This document shows, piece after piece, positions 16,713-25,434 of a DNA stretch of 34,044 bases (position 1 is the stretch's first letter; each line of letters starts with the position of its first letter). Below the pieces are notes generated by a model that saw only the letters and a list, made by a program, of their open reading frames with translations, made no database searches and was not told where the DNA came from. Source of the DNA: Bacillus sp. BP-3 (GTDB taxonomy: Bacteria; Bacillota; Bacilli; Bacillales; Bacillaceae_G); NCBI RefSeq assembly GCF_028401955.1, contig NZ_JAQOTJ010000005.1, positions 1-34,044 on the forward strand. The letters are read 5' to 3'. A program made the translations under genes and the position numbers.

Positions 16713-17339
16713 CTATGGTCGTTTTTCCAGCGCTAATTTAATCCCAAATGCCAAAAGTACAAAACCGCTTATCCCTTGAATAGCCCGCTCTGTAGACGGC
16801 TTTTTCATCCATGTACGAATTGCATTAATTAAATAAATATAGAGTATAAACCATAGAAAAGTTAAAACTGTATATGTCATTCCCATAATAAAAAGTTGAA
16901 AAAAGGTATTCCCATCATGCTGTATAAATTGCGGTAAAAACGTTAGAAAGAAAATGGCTACTTTTGGATTTAACAAATTGGTAAGAAAACCTTGCCTAAA
17001 GCAAGAAGCACCTTGATACTTATTTTTAACTGTAATATCCTCTGGTTGCTTTCCTTTCTTCCATAAAGACCATAATGATACACATCCTAAATAAATAAGA
17101 TAAATAGCACCAATATACTTAAAAATAGAAAATAAAAATGCCGATTTAACAAGAATTGCAGAAATCCCAAGTACAGCTGCTAACGTATGAATACTTAAAC
17201 CGCATAAAATACCAAAAACAGTTTTCATCCCGCCTTGTTTCCCCTGTAGTATTGTATTCTGAGTTACTAATCCCGTATCAGGTCCTGGCAAAATAATAAG
17301 AAAAATTGACATAGTAACAAAAAGATAATATTGCGTCAC
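16713..17339 (-). CDS. LysE/RhtB-family amino acid exporter
   Basis: A 208-residue inner-membrane exporter of the LysE superfamily with about six membrane segments. The family signature lies at the N-terminus: LPGPDTGLVTQNTILQGKQGG (split here as LPGPDTGLV and QGKQGG), with FLTNLLNPKVAIFFLTFLPQF in the middle. Substrates in the family are amino acids, homoserine lactones or related compounds; which one is not visible. Start is GTG at 17339 with GGAGGG 7 nt before. It lies between the intact acsA 3' end and the decayed copy of it, and it is absent from the B. subtilis tyrS-acsA interval, so it was probably inserted together with a duplication. Confidence 0.88.
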   Translation of the reverse strand: MTQYYLFVTMSIFLIILPGPDTGLVTQNTILQGKQGGMKTVFGILCGLSIHTLAAVLGISAILVKSAFLFSIFKYIGAIYLIYLGCVSLWSLWKKGKQPEDITVKNKYQGASCFRQGFLTNLLNPKVAIFFLTFLPQFIQHDGNTFFQLFIMGMTYTVLTFLWFILYIYLINAIRTWMKKPSTERAIQGISGFVLLAFGIKLALEKRP

Positions 17340-17455
17340 TAATATCCCTCCAAAAGATTAAATCTTTTCCTGCATGCTCTGCTGTATTTTAAATATTACA
17401 TATAAGTTATATGTAACGCTGAACAATTTGAACACAACTTCACTATACTCTAAAC

Positions 17456-17492
17456 AAGAAAGGCCTGAACGAAGAATGTTCAGACCTTTCTT
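17456..17492 (-). terminator. Intrinsic terminator of acsA
   Basis: AAGAAAGGCCTGAAC and its complement (one mismatch or G-U) around a 7-nt loop, directly after the acsA stop; a modest T-tract follows on the minus strand. Confidence 0.8.
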
Positions 17493-17494
17493 GT

Positions 17495-19213
17495 TTAATC
17501 TTCCATCGTAGACAAGTCACCTGTTGGTAAGTTTAACTCCCATGCCTTTAATACACGACGCATAATTTTACCGCTTCTCGTTTTCGGTAATTTATCTCGG
17601 AATTCGATTTGTCTCGGTGCCGCATGAGCAGCTAGTCCTTTTTTCACAAATTGACGAATATCTTCTTTTAATTCTTCAGATGGTTCATAACCTGCGCGCA
17701 GTGCAATGAACGCTTTAATAATTTCTCCGCGTACAGGATCTGGAATTCCAATAACACCAGCTTCCGCAACTGCTGTATGTTCAATTAATTTACTTTCTAC
17801 TTCAAACGGACCAACACGTTCACCAGATGTCATAATGACATCGTCAATACGCCCTTGGAACCAGAAATAGCCATCTTCATCCATATATGCAGAGTCTCCT
17901 GACACATACCAGTCTCCTGGCATAAAATAAGACTCATATTTTTGCGGGTTATTCCAAACAGCACGCATCATCGATGGCCAGCCTTTTCCAATTGCTAAGT
18001 TCCCCATTGTGTATGGCGGCAATTCATTACCTTCATTATCAACAATCCCTGCCTTCACGCCTGGAATTGGTTTTCCCATAGAACCCGGGCGAATTTCCAT
18101 ACAAGGATAGTTACAGATAACTTGTCCTCCTGTTTCCGTCATCCACCACGTATCATGAATACGAAGATGGAACACTTTCATTGCCCAGCGAATTACTTCC
18201 GGGTTTAACGGTTCCCCAACGCTCAAAATATGACGAAGGTTTGATAAATCATACTTCTTCAGCGTATCGTCACCAGCACCCATTAACATACGAAATGCTG
18301 TCGGAGCGCTATACCAAACTGTTACACCGTAATCTTGAAGCGTTTCATACCAAGCGTCTGGACTAAAGCGTCCTCCTAAAACTACGTTAGAAGCTCCAAC
18401 TAGCCAAGGCGCAAAAATACCATATGCTGTTCCTGTTACCCAGCCTGGATCTGCTGTGCACCAATACACATCATCTTCTTTTAAATCCAGCACCCATTTT
18501 GCTGTTTGATAATGCTGCACCATCGCATTTTGAACATGCAGCACCCCTTTTGGTTTCCCTGTTGAACCAGATGTATAATGTAAAATGAGGCCATCCTCTC
18601 TCCCAAGCCATTCCATTTTTAACTGATTAGAAGCTTGTTCAAAAAGCGGATTAAATGCGACAACTTTACCACCTTCTTCTACACCTTCCCCAACAACAAA
18701 TACCGTTTTTAACGCTGGTAAATCATTAAATGGTATACGTTCTAACAATTCTGGTGTTGTCACAAGCACCTTTGCTTCACTATCCACCAGACGGTCACAT
18801 ACAGCCGCTTCCATGAAAGCTTCAAATAATGGACCAACAATTGCTCCAAGCTTTATTGCACCTAATAAAGTAAAATACAATTCCGGTGAACGAGGCATAA
18901 AAATAAAGACGCGGTCGCCTTTTTCGACATCCCCATAATTTTTTAAAACATTTCCTGCTTTATTCGACAATTCTTTCATTTCTTTAAACGTATATTTCTC
19001 TTTTCTCGCACCATCTTGATAATACAATGCTACTTTATTTTTTCGGTGGGATTGGGCATGTCGATCAATGGTCTCATAAGCCATATTTACTCGTCCAGTT
19101 TCATGCCAAGAAAAATTTTGATTAACTTCTTCCCAATTAAAATTTTGATATATTTCATCATAATTTAACAAATTATTTTCCCCTTGAATAACCGGAAGTG
19201 TTTCTACTTTCAT
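17495..19213 (-). CDS. acsA: Acetyl-CoA synthetase AcsA (AMP-forming)
   Basis: 572 residues, the same length as B. subtilis AcsA. It activates acetate to acetyl-CoA through acetyl-AMP. The ATP-binding loop YTSGSTGKPKG lies near residue 215, WWMTETGG is the A5 motif, and LPKTRSGKIMRRVLKA holds the catalytic lysine K549, the residue that AcuA acetylates to switch the enzyme off. The divergent acuABC operon encodes exactly that system. The shared intergenic region has CodY-like boxes, one covering the acsA -35. Start ATG 19213 follows AAGGGGGATG. Confidence 0.97.
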   Translation of the reverse strand: MKVETLPVIQGENNLLNYDEIYQNFNWEEVNQNFSWHETGRVNMAYETIDRHAQSHRKNKVALYYQDGARKEKYTFKEMKELSNKAGNVLKNYGDVEKGDRVFIFMPRSPELYFTLLGAIKLGAIVGPLFEAFMEAAVCDRLVDSEAKVLVTTPELLERIPFNDLPALKTVFVVGEGVEEGGKVVAFNPLFEQASNQLKMEWLGREDGLILHYTSGSTGKPKGVLHVQNAMVQHYQTAKWVLDLKEDDVYWCTADPGWVTGTAYGIFAPWLVGASNVVLGGRFSPDAWYETLQDYGVTVWYSAPTAFRMLMGAGDDTLKKYDLSNLRHILSVGEPLNPEVIRWAMKVFHLRIHDTWWMTETGGQVICNYPCMEIRPGSMGKPIPGVKAGIVDNEGNELPPYTMGNLAIGKGWPSMMRAVWNNPQKYESYFMPGDWYVSGDSAYMDEDGYFWFQGRIDDVIMTSGERVGPFEVESKLIEHTAVAEAGVIGIPDPVRGEIIKAFIALRAGYEPSEELKEDIRQFVKKGLAAHAAPRQIEFRDKLPKTRSGKIMRRVLKAWELNLPTGDLSTMED

Positions 19214-19248
19214 TCTTTACATCCCCCTTCTATGTACCATATAAATCT

Positions 19249-19277
19249 ATTATAAAGATATATTTTATAATTTTCAG
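19249..19277 (-). promoter_or_regulatory. Candidate sigma-A promoter of acsA
   Basis: Minus strand CTGAAA (19277-19272), 17 nt, TATAAT (19254-19249), about 35 nt before the start codon. Confidence 0.6.
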
Positions 19278-19306
19278 TATTTTTTAAGAATTTCAGACAA
19301 ATTTTT
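19269..19306. promoter_or_regulatory. Two CodY-like boxes between acsA and acuA
   Basis: AATTTTCAGTATTTT (19269-19283) matches the CodY consensus AATTTTCWGAAAATT at 12 of 15 positions and covers the acsA -35. GAATTTCAGACAAAT (from about 19289) matches 11 of 15. acsA is a known CodY and CcpA target in B. subtilis; I see no good cre site here. Confidence 0.4.
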
Positions 19307-19321
19307 ACTGACAAATTTCGA

Positions 19322-19350
19322 TTCACATCGCATACTGAGTACAGTAGTAT
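19322..19350 (+). promoter_or_regulatory. Candidate sigma-A promoter of acuABC
   Basis: TTCACA (19322-19327), 17 nt, TAGTAT (19345-19350), about 50 nt before the TTG start. A small palindrome, TACTG-AGTA-CAGTA, spans the end of the spacer. Confidence 0.45.
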
Positions 19351-19398
19351 GAAAATAGATAGTAGATTCACAAAGCTCTGAAGGTGGTGAGCCTAAAA

Positions 19399-20031
19399 TT
19401 GATTCATAGTAAAGTGTACAATGCAAGAAATTTAAAAGCACCAAAAGGAACTTTAGTTATTGAAGGTCCTGTCCAGACACATAATTTAGAAACGTATGAG
19501 TTTCATCCTGATTTAGTTGCCTTTCGACCTGCGGCTCAGCAATATAAAGCAATTGTCGAGATTTCTAAATTACCAGAAGCTCGAATTATTATTGCTCGTC
19601 ATGAACATACAATTGTTGGCTATGCAACATATTTATACCCAGACCCTCTTGAACGATGGTCTGAAGGAAAAATGAACAATTTAATCGAGCTTGGCGCAAT
19701 TGAAGTTGTCCCTGATTTTCGCGGCTGTGCTGTTGGAAAGAACTTATTAGAAGTTTCTATGATGGATGATCATATGGAAGACTACATTATTTTAACAACT
19801 GAATATTACTGGCACTGGGATTTAAAACAAACCGGGCTCAATGTCTGGGAATATCGAAAAGTAATGGAAAAAATGATGAATGCTGGCGGGCTGGAATGGA
19901 TGGCAACAGATGATCCTGAAATTTGCTCCCATCCAGCAAACTGCTTAATGGTCCGCATTGGAAAACGAGTTGATACATCATCTATCCAACAATTTGACCG
20001 CTTACGCTTCCAAAATCGTTTCATGTACTAA
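19399..20031 (+). CDS. acuA: Protein N-acetyltransferase AcuA, modifies AcsA
   Basis: A GNAT-fold acetyltransferase of 210 residues, equal to B. subtilis AcuA. It acetylates the catalytic lysine of AcsA using acetyl-CoA, switching off acetate activation. The strongly conserved blocks are YLYPDPLERWSEG, LIELGAIEVVPDFRGCAVGK (acetyl-CoA pyrophosphate loop, about 98-117) and TTEYYWHWDLK. I place the start at TTG 19399 (IHSKVYNARNLK follows), because AAGGTGGTGA lies 8 nt before it and the length then fits. GTG 19384 is inside that ribosome binding site. First gene of acuABC; acuB follows after 15 nt. Confidence 0.93.
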   Translation: MIHSKVYNARNLKAPKGTLVIEGPVQTHNLETYEFHPDLVAFRPAAQQYKAIVEISKLPEARIIIARHEHTIVGYATYLYPDPLERWSEGKMNNLIELGAIEVVPDFRGCAVGKNLLEVSMMDDHMEDYIILTTEYYWHWDLKQTGLNVWEYRKVMEKMMNAGGLEWMATDDPEICSHPANCLMVRIGKRVDTSSIQQFDRLRFQNRFMY

Positions 20032-20046
20032 AAGGGGGATTACATC

Positions 20047-20694
20047 ATGATTGTTGAAGAAATCATGAATCAAAATGTAACAGCGCTGCGCCCAACCGAC
20101 ACGATTGAAACAGCCCTAAGAACATTAGCAGCACATAGTATTCGGCACATTCCAGTTGTAAATGAACAATATGAAGTTGTCGGCATTATTTCCGACCGTG
20201 ACGTTCGCGATGCAAGTCCATCCATTCTTGATGATGAACACGTTTCAAGAGATGCTCTTCAAGAGCCGATTGAACGTATTATGAAGCATCCCGTTATGAC
20301 ATGTCATCCTCTTGATTTCGTTGAAGAAATTGCCACGTTATTTTTTGAAAATAAAATTGGCTGCCTTCCTGTTACAAAAAGTGGTCAGCTCGTCGGCATT
20401 ATTTCGGAATCAACAGTATTACATACACTTGTCAAACTAACAGGTGCTCATCAACCAAGTTCACAAGTTGAAATTCAAGTGAAAAATGAACCTGGTATTC
20501 TCGGAAAAGTTGTCGCTGTTTTCAGTGAACTGAAAATTAACATTGTGAGCGTTCTCGTCTATCCAGCAAAAAAAGAAAGCGACAAAGTTCTTGTTTTCCG
20601 CATTCAAACAATGAATCCTCTTAAAGCGATTGAGGAGTTAGAACAAAAAGGTTACCACGTTTTATGGCCAAATATTGCGGGGATGGAGTCATGA
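20047..20694 (+). CDS. acuB: AcuB, tandem CBS plus ACT domain protein
   Basis: 215 residues. Two CBS domains (about 5-60 and 78-130; HIPVVNEQYEVVGIISDRDVR and CLPVTKSGQLVGIISEST) form an adenosine-nucleotide-binding pair, and a C-terminal ACT domain (about 139-205, VKNEPGILGKVVAVFSELKINI) suggests small-ligand sensing. In B. subtilis it is the middle gene of the acetoin/acetate utilisation operon; its exact molecular role is not settled. Its stop overlaps the acuC start (ATGA), so translation is coupled. Confidence 0.92.
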   Translation: MIVEEIMNQNVTALRPTDTIETALRTLAAHSIRHIPVVNEQYEVVGIISDRDVRDASPSILDDEHVSRDALQEPIERIMKHPVMTCHPLDFVEEIATLFFENKIGCLPVTKSGQLVGIISESTVLHTLVKLTGAHQPSSQVEIQVKNEPGILGKVVAVFSELKINIVSVLVYPAKKESDKVLVFRIQTMNPLKAIEELEQKGYHVLWPNIAGMES

Positions 20695-21857
20695 AAAATG
20701 TATTTATTTACTCAGAAAATTATCAGGGCTATTCCTTTAGTCCTGATCATCCTTTTAATCAACTTCGGGTAAAACTGACCTATGATTTACTGCAAAAAGG
20801 CGGGTTTATACACCCTTCACAAGTTATTCCACCACGAATCGCAACGGATGAAGAAATCGCTTTAATTCATACAGAAGAGTACATAAATGCGGTAAAACGT
20901 GCTGGAGAAGGAACACTAGAACAATCACTTGCAATGTCCTATGGTCTTGGAACAGACGATACACCCATGTTTCCAAACATGCATGAAGCAAGCGCCCTTC
21001 TTGTTGGCGGCACCTTAACTGCGGTCGATGCAATTCTTGAAGGAAAAGCTGAGCATGCTCTCAATCTCGGCGGGGGATTACATCATGGATTTCGCGGGAA
21101 AGCCTCTGGATTTTGTATTTATAATGACAGCTCGATTGCTATTAAATATATACAACAAAAATATGGTCTTCGTGTTTTATACATTGATACAGACGCGCAT
21201 CACGGTGATGGTGTGCAATGGTCCTTTTATGACGATCCTAACGTATGCACAATTTCATTGCATGAAACAGGGCGTTACTTATTTCCAGGAACAGGGGCTG
21301 TAAATGAGCGTGGACAAGGGAATGGATATAGCTATTCTTTTAACATTCCTCTTGATGCTTTTACAGAAGATGATTCATTTCTACATGCATATCGCACTGT
21401 TATCAGGGAAGTCGCTGACTATTTCAAACCTGATATTATTTTAACGCAAAACGGAGCTGATGCTCATTATTACGACCCTCTTACACATCTTTGTTCAACG
21501 ATACAAATTTACCGTGAAATTCCGAAGATTGCTCATGAAATTGCTCATAAATATTGCAATGGCCGCTGGATTGCAGTTGGCGGCGGCGGTTATGATATAT
21601 GGCGCGTCGTTCCAAGAGCTTGGGCACTCATTTGGCTCGAAATGAACAACATCCAAAACATCTCAGGATATCTCCCACCAGAATGGATTGAAGCTTGGAA
21701 AGGACAAGCTAAGACAGATCTCCCACTCACCTGGGAAGACCCAGACAACATGTATAACCCAATTCCACGCAAACAAGAAATTGAAGAGAAAAACGAATTA
21801 ACTGTAGCGAAGTGCCTAGAGATAATTCGGAATAATATGAAAAAACTATTGTATTAA
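20691..21857 (+). CDS. acuC: AcuC, class I HDAC-like protein deacetylase
   Basis: 388 residues, against 387 in B. subtilis. A zinc deacetylase of the arginase/HDAC fold that reverses AcuA acetylation of AcsA. Active-site features: GGGLHHGFRGKASGFCIYND (catalytic His pair 131-132), DTDAHHGDGVQ (zinc ligands D168 and H170), QNGADAHYYDPL (zinc ligand D257) and GGGGYDIWR (catalytic Tyr). I take ATG 20691, coupled to the acuB stop; longer readings start inside acuB. The downstream hairpin is also the start of dispersed repeat A. Confidence 0.95.
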   Translation: MKNVFIYSENYQGYSFSPDHPFNQLRVKLTYDLLQKGGFIHPSQVIPPRIATDEEIALIHTEEYINAVKRAGEGTLEQSLAMSYGLGTDDTPMFPNMHEASALLVGGTLTAVDAILEGKAEHALNLGGGLHHGFRGKASGFCIYNDSSIAIKYIQQKYGLRVLYIDTDAHHGDGVQWSFYDDPNVCTISLHETGRYLFPGTGAVNERGQGNGYSYSFNIPLDAFTEDDSFLHAYRTVIREVADYFKPDIILTQNGADAHYYDPLTHLCSTIQIYREIPKIAHEIAHKYCNGRWIAVGGGGYDIWRVVPRAWALIWLEMNNIQNISGYLPPEWIEAWKGQAKTDLPLTWEDPDNMYNPIPRKQEIEEKNELTVAKCLEIIRNNMKKLLY

Positions 21858-21953
21858 AAACCTCCTTTTCTTTTTAAAGGAGGACGAGAGCATCTGGCCG
21901 CGCATAGTAGCGGTCAGGGCTTTTTTCTGCCACATGCGAAGTTTTAAAAAAAG
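21856..21953 (+). repeat. Dispersed repeat family A, copy 1
   Basis: The core 21882-21940 (CGAGAGCATCTGGCC ... CATAG ... CGGTCAGGGC ... TTTCTGCCACATGCG) matches copy 2 at 32.83 kb over about 58 bp at some 80 per cent. It begins with the hairpin CCTCCTTT/AAAGGAGG (21861-21883), which may serve as the acuC terminator, and ends at the ribosome binding site of the next gene. TGGCCGC and GCGGTCA in the core form an internal stem. Confidence 0.7.
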
Positions 21954-21964
21954 GAGATACGTTT

Positions 21965-22822
21965 ATGTGGAAACAACAATTTATCCATACAGACCGTGGA
22001 ACTTTTGAGGTATTTACAAAAGGGCACGGAGAACCTATTTGCATTACACACCTTTACTCACAATTCAATGAAACGGGCGACCATTTCGCCGATAGCTTTA
22101 TATCCTTACATAAAGTTATATTAATTAATTTAAAAGATGCAGGAAATTCAGTAACTGCTTCTCAGGAAGATGAATTAAGTATGAAAGAGACGATTCAAGA
22201 TTTAGAAGCAATTCGAGAAGCGCTGCACATTTCATCATGGCATTTTGCAGGGCATTCTACTGGCGGTATGCTTGGACTTTTATATGCTATAAATTATCCA
22301 CAGTCCTTACAATCGTTAGTAGTCGTTGGCGCTGCTGCTAGTGACTATTCAAAAATGAAAGACTGCATTTATCATCCAGAACATCCGCAGTTTGCGTATA
22401 TGCAACAGCTCATCGAAGATTTAAAATTACCGCATCTTACGAAAGAAGAAAGAACTACTTTATCAACCGAGCGTACAAAGTTATCTTTATATCATCCAGA
22501 ACAATATGAAACATACTTTTCGAAACCAATTTATAAAACGATGGCCGCAAGCCGTATGAACTATTTTTCAAAAGAATTTCGCAACTTTGATGTAAGCGAA
22601 CAACTTACTAACGTAACAACAAAAACGTTAATCATTTGTGGAAAACATGATGTACAATGTCCCATTGCATCTTCCTTGCAAATTCATAAAGGCTTACGGA
22701 ACTCTTCATTCATTCCTTTTGAATACAGCAATCATTATCCATTTTTAGAAGAGGAAGAGAAATTTTCATCGGTGATTACAGCATTCTATCATTCCTTAAA
22801 GGAAGGTAGTGAACATTTATAA
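21965..22822 (+). CDS. Alpha/beta-hydrolase, unknown substrate
   Basis: A 285-residue single-domain alpha/beta-hydrolase. The nucleophile elbow GHSTGG puts the catalytic serine at 98; ICGKHDVQCP supplies the probable acid and SNHYPFLEE the histidine. The oxyanion HG motif near the N-terminus is replaced by CITHLYSQFNETG, which is unusual. AAAAAAAGGAGATACGTTT precedes the ATG. It is coupled to the next hydrolase gene through TAATG. Both sit where B. subtilis has motPS, so the pair is an insertion. Substrate unknown. Confidence 0.82.
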   Translation: MWKQQFIHTDRGTFEVFTKGHGEPICITHLYSQFNETGDHFADSFISLHKVILINLKDAGNSVTASQEDELSMKETIQDLEAIREALHISSWHFAGHSTGGMLGLLYAINYPQSLQSLVVVGAAASDYSKMKDCIYHPEHPQFAYMQQLIEDLKLPHLTKEERTTLSTERTKLSLYHPEQYETYFSKPIYKTMAASRMNYFSKEFRNFDVSEQLTNVTTKTLIICGKHDVQCPIASSLQIHKGLRNSSFIPFEYSNHYPFLEEEEKFSSVITAFYHSLKEGSEHL

Positions 22823-23700
22823 TGCTTCAAAATAGAATTACTTACATAACAGTGAATCACATACGACATTGGTGTAAAATTGCCGGTGCAGAACATAAGA
22901 CAATACCAATTGTCGTTGTTCACGGTGGGCCAGGCGGAAATCATTATACATTTGAACGAACAATTGGTCCAAAACTAGAGGAATTTGCAACTGTCATATA
23001 TTACGAACAACGTGGATGCGGGCGTTCTGATGCTCCCAAAAATGAAAAAGATTACTCTATCGCTATTCTAGTCGATGATCTAGAAAAACTAAGGGAAACA
23101 TTACAGATTCCAAAATTCCATCTACTTGGTTATTCTTTTGGCGGACAACTTAGTCTAGAATATACGTTAACTTATCCAAATCGAGTCGAAACGTTACTTC
23201 TGCAAGCTCCTTCTTCTGGTGACTATGAACATACCTATCATATTCAGCTTGCTGGATTTGAAAAGATTGCTCCTCAAGACATGAAACAACAGATTCAGCA
23301 TATTCAACAACTCCCGATATCTTTAAAGGAAAAATACGATATGGTATGGAGTATTGTTGATACGATAACAGTCGATCGCTTACTTTTTCATGATGAACAA
23401 TACGCCAAACAAAATCGTTCACTTTGGAAAGAAAGCGGATTAACGAATCCAGGTGTGATGGCGAAAGCTTTATCTCAATCTCCGCCTGCTATTCCTTTGA
23501 AAGAGCGTACATACGAAATTACCGTTCCATCCCTTTTCCTCGTTGGAAAACACGATCGGAATACAGGAATGGAAATGGCGAAAGAGCTCGCGAAAAATAT
23601 GCAAAACGCTTCCTTTGCATGCTTTGAGCATAGTGCTCATTTTCCAGATATTGAAGAAACAGAAACGTATGCGATGACCGTTAAGAAGTTTCTTTTGTAA
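22822..23700 (+). CDS. Proline iminopeptidase-like alpha/beta-hydrolase
   Basis: 292 residues with the marks of the S33 (proline iminopeptidase/tricorn-interacting) group: HGGPGGNHYTFE (oxyanion, about 34-45), YYEQRGCGRSD (60-70), nucleophile elbow GYSFGG with S105, acid in VGKHDRNTG and His in EHSAHFPDIEE. The family removes N-terminal proline or hydrolyses related amides and esters. Start overlaps the stop of the preceding hydrolase by one base (TAATG), so the two are co-translated. A strong terminator follows. Confidence 0.87.
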   Translation: MLQNRITYITVNHIRHWCKIAGAEHKTIPIVVVHGGPGGNHYTFERTIGPKLEEFATVIYYEQRGCGRSDAPKNEKDYSIAILVDDLEKLRETLQIPKFHLLGYSFGGQLSLEYTLTYPNRVETLLLQAPSSGDYEHTYHIQLAGFEKIAPQDMKQQIQHIQQLPISLKEKYDMVWSIVDTITVDRLLFHDEQYAKQNRSLWKESGLTNPGVMAKALSQSPPAIPLKERTYEITVPSLFLVGKHDRNTGMEMAKELAKNMQNASFACFEHSAHFPDIEETETYAMTVKKFLL

Positions 23701-23817
23701 ATTTATAAGAACTCATCTTATAATGTTGATTTTCTAAATATAACAGAGCCTATTGTTACAACACTCATTTCTTATGAAAGCCTGAATGATCCACTAAATA
23801 TATGTTGCTAAAGTGAA

Positions 23818-23864
23818 ATTTCCATCAATGAAGAGATTCTTCACTGATGGAAATATTTCTTTTT
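23818..23864 (+). terminator. Intrinsic terminator after the hydrolase pair
   Basis: A 17-bp stem (ATTTCCATCA-TGAAGA with its complement, one mismatch) and 3-nt loop, followed by ATTTCTTTTT. It lies 117 nt past the stop. Nothing else is visible in 23701-23980. Confidence 0.85.
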
Positions 23865-23980
23865 AGACACTTAAATCACATACACTCCCTTCTGAATATT
23901 TTCACCAGAAATGAAAGAACCTACTACAAAACACACTATCATAACAACATACCTATCACTACATAAAGAAGGTGAATGCT

Positions 23981-24757
23981 ATGAAAAAATTTCTAATTTT
24001 ATATACCTTATTTATGGTTATAACAGGCTGTTCGCCCAAACAGGCTCCCACCCAAAAGCAAGAATCTGGTTCCAAACAGGAAGAAGCCGAATTAACGAAA
24101 AATGTGAAATATTCACCGTCCCAAAATGAAACACCGCAACCCCCTGCTCCTCAAAAACAAGAAAAAGTCATGTTAGATGTACCGCTCATACCACAAAAAC
24201 CCGAACTAAAATTCGGGTGTGAAGTTACGAGCCTAGCGATGGTACTACAGCATGCGGGCGTGAAAGTTGATAAAATAGAGTTAGCAAACAACGTCAAAAA
24301 AGACAATGATCCGCCTTCAGTCAATAAAAACGGAGACATTCTTCACTGGGGAAATCCTAAAGAGGGTTTCGTTGGAGATATAACAGGGAAAAAGATGGGA
24401 TATGCTGTCTACGTTGAACCACTGCAACAATTAATGGAACGTTATCTTCCAAATCGCACAGTAAATTTAACAGGAAAATCTTTTGATGATGTACTAACTC
24501 AAGTCAAAATGAATAAACCTGTAGTTGTTTGGACGACAGGAGATTACAAAACTCCTGACAGATGGGCATCTTGGCAACACGGAAACGAAATAATCACAGC
24601 TCCTCTAGACTTACACGCCGTTGTGCTCGTAGGTTTTGAGAACGATTATATTTATGTTAATGATCCTTTAACTGAGAAAAAAGCACTGAAAGTAAACAAA
24701 GAAACATTTATTCAATCTTGGAATGCGTTAGGGAAGCAAGCATTGTCATATCAATAA
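23981..24757 (+). CDS. Lipoprotein with C39-like cysteine peptidase domain
   Basis: 258 residues. The N-terminus is a lipoprotein signal with lipobox ITGC (C17), followed by a Gln/Pro/Lys-rich spacer to about residue 65. The rest is a papain-like peptidase_C39_2 domain: the nucleophile region FGCEVTSLAMVLQHAG, a His in LDLHAVVLVGF and Asn/Asp in YIYVNDPL. The product should be anchored outside the membrane and may cleave peptides or act on the wall; no substrate is evident. ATG 23981 is chosen (AAAGAAGGTGA 5-8 nt upstream) over an in-frame GTG three codons earlier. Confidence 0.87.
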   Translation: MKKFLILYTLFMVITGCSPKQAPTQKQESGSKQEEAELTKNVKYSPSQNETPQPPAPQKQEKVMLDVPLIPQKPELKFGCEVTSLAMVLQHAGVKVDKIELANNVKKDNDPPSVNKNGDILHWGNPKEGFVGDITGKKMGYAVYVEPLQQLMERYLPNRTVNLTGKSFDDVLTQVKMNKPVVVWTTGDYKTPDRWASWQHGNEIITAPLDLHAVVLVGFENDYIYVNDPLTEKKALKVNKETFIQSWNALGKQALSYQ

Positions 24758-24792
24758 AATGTGGCCTATAAATGTTATATATCGACAATACA

Positions 24793-24826
24793 AGGGATGC
24801 ACTCTCTAGAAATGCATCTCTTTTTT
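24793..24826 (+). terminator. Intrinsic terminator of the lipoprotein gene
   Basis: GGGATGCA and TGCATCTC pair (one mismatch) around an 11-nt loop, then six T. Confidence 0.85.
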
Positions 24827-24990
24827 GATTTATTAAATATAGAAAATTATAGTAAAAAAGGAAAACGCGTTCAGTTTTCTGAATTTATTTTCATTCTCTT
24901 CTACCCTTTATTTCTATCTTAACTTTATATAGAATGTGTTGATAGGAATAATAAAATTCATAGTGAATCGTGGAAAGGGTGGAATTATAC

Positions 24991-25389
24991 ATGTGGAACG
25001 AGTTTAAAAAGTTTGCTTTAAAAGGAAACGTTATGGACTTAGCTGTCGGGGTTGTAATTGGTGGCGCGTTCGGTAAAATTGTTTCTTCATTAGTAAATGA
25101 TATTATTATGCCATTACTTGGATTATTACTTGGTGGCATTAATTTTTCAAAGCTAGCTTATCCGCTTGGTAAAGATCCTTTAAAATATGGTGCCTTCATT
25201 CAAACTGTAGTTGACTTCTTCATCATCGCATTCTCTATCTTCTTATTTATTAAACTATTTAATAAGCTAACATTCAAAAAAGAAGAAGAAAAGAAAGAAG
25301 AAGTACCAGCACCATCAAAAGAAGAAGTACTTCTTACAGAAATTCGCGATTTATTAAAACAACAAAATGCATCAAGAGATAATGCATAA
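24991..25389 (+). CDS. mscL: Large-conductance mechanosensitive channel MscL
   Basis: 132 residues, normal for MscL. The start [24 protein letters not shown] gives the amphipathic S1 helix and pore-lining TM1 with its [12 protein letters not shown] gate; TM2 is [22 protein letters not shown] (about 69-90). A charged EEEKKEE linker and a C-terminal helix ([11 protein letters not shown]) form the cytosolic bundle. It opens on membrane tension to release solutes on osmotic downshock. ATG 24991 is supported by AAAGGGTGG; seven upstream in-frame residues have no site. Confidence 0.96.
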   Translation: MWNEFKKFALKGNVMDLAVGVVIGGAFGKIVSSLVNDIIMPLLGLLLGGINFSKLAYPLGKDPLKYGAFIQTVVDFFIIAFSIFLFIKLFNKLTFKKEEEKKEEVPAPSKEEVLLTEIRDLLKQQNASRDNA

Positions 25390-25401
25390 TGAAATAAATT
25401 A

Positions 25402-25434
25402 AGAGAGCAGGTATTGTATGCCTGCTCTCTTTTC
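25402..25434. terminator. Bidirectional terminator between mscL and the small membrane protein
   Basis: AGAGAGCAGG and its exact complement around a 9-nt loop, followed by TTTTC on the plus strand. It ends at the stop of the opposing gene. Confidence 0.85.
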
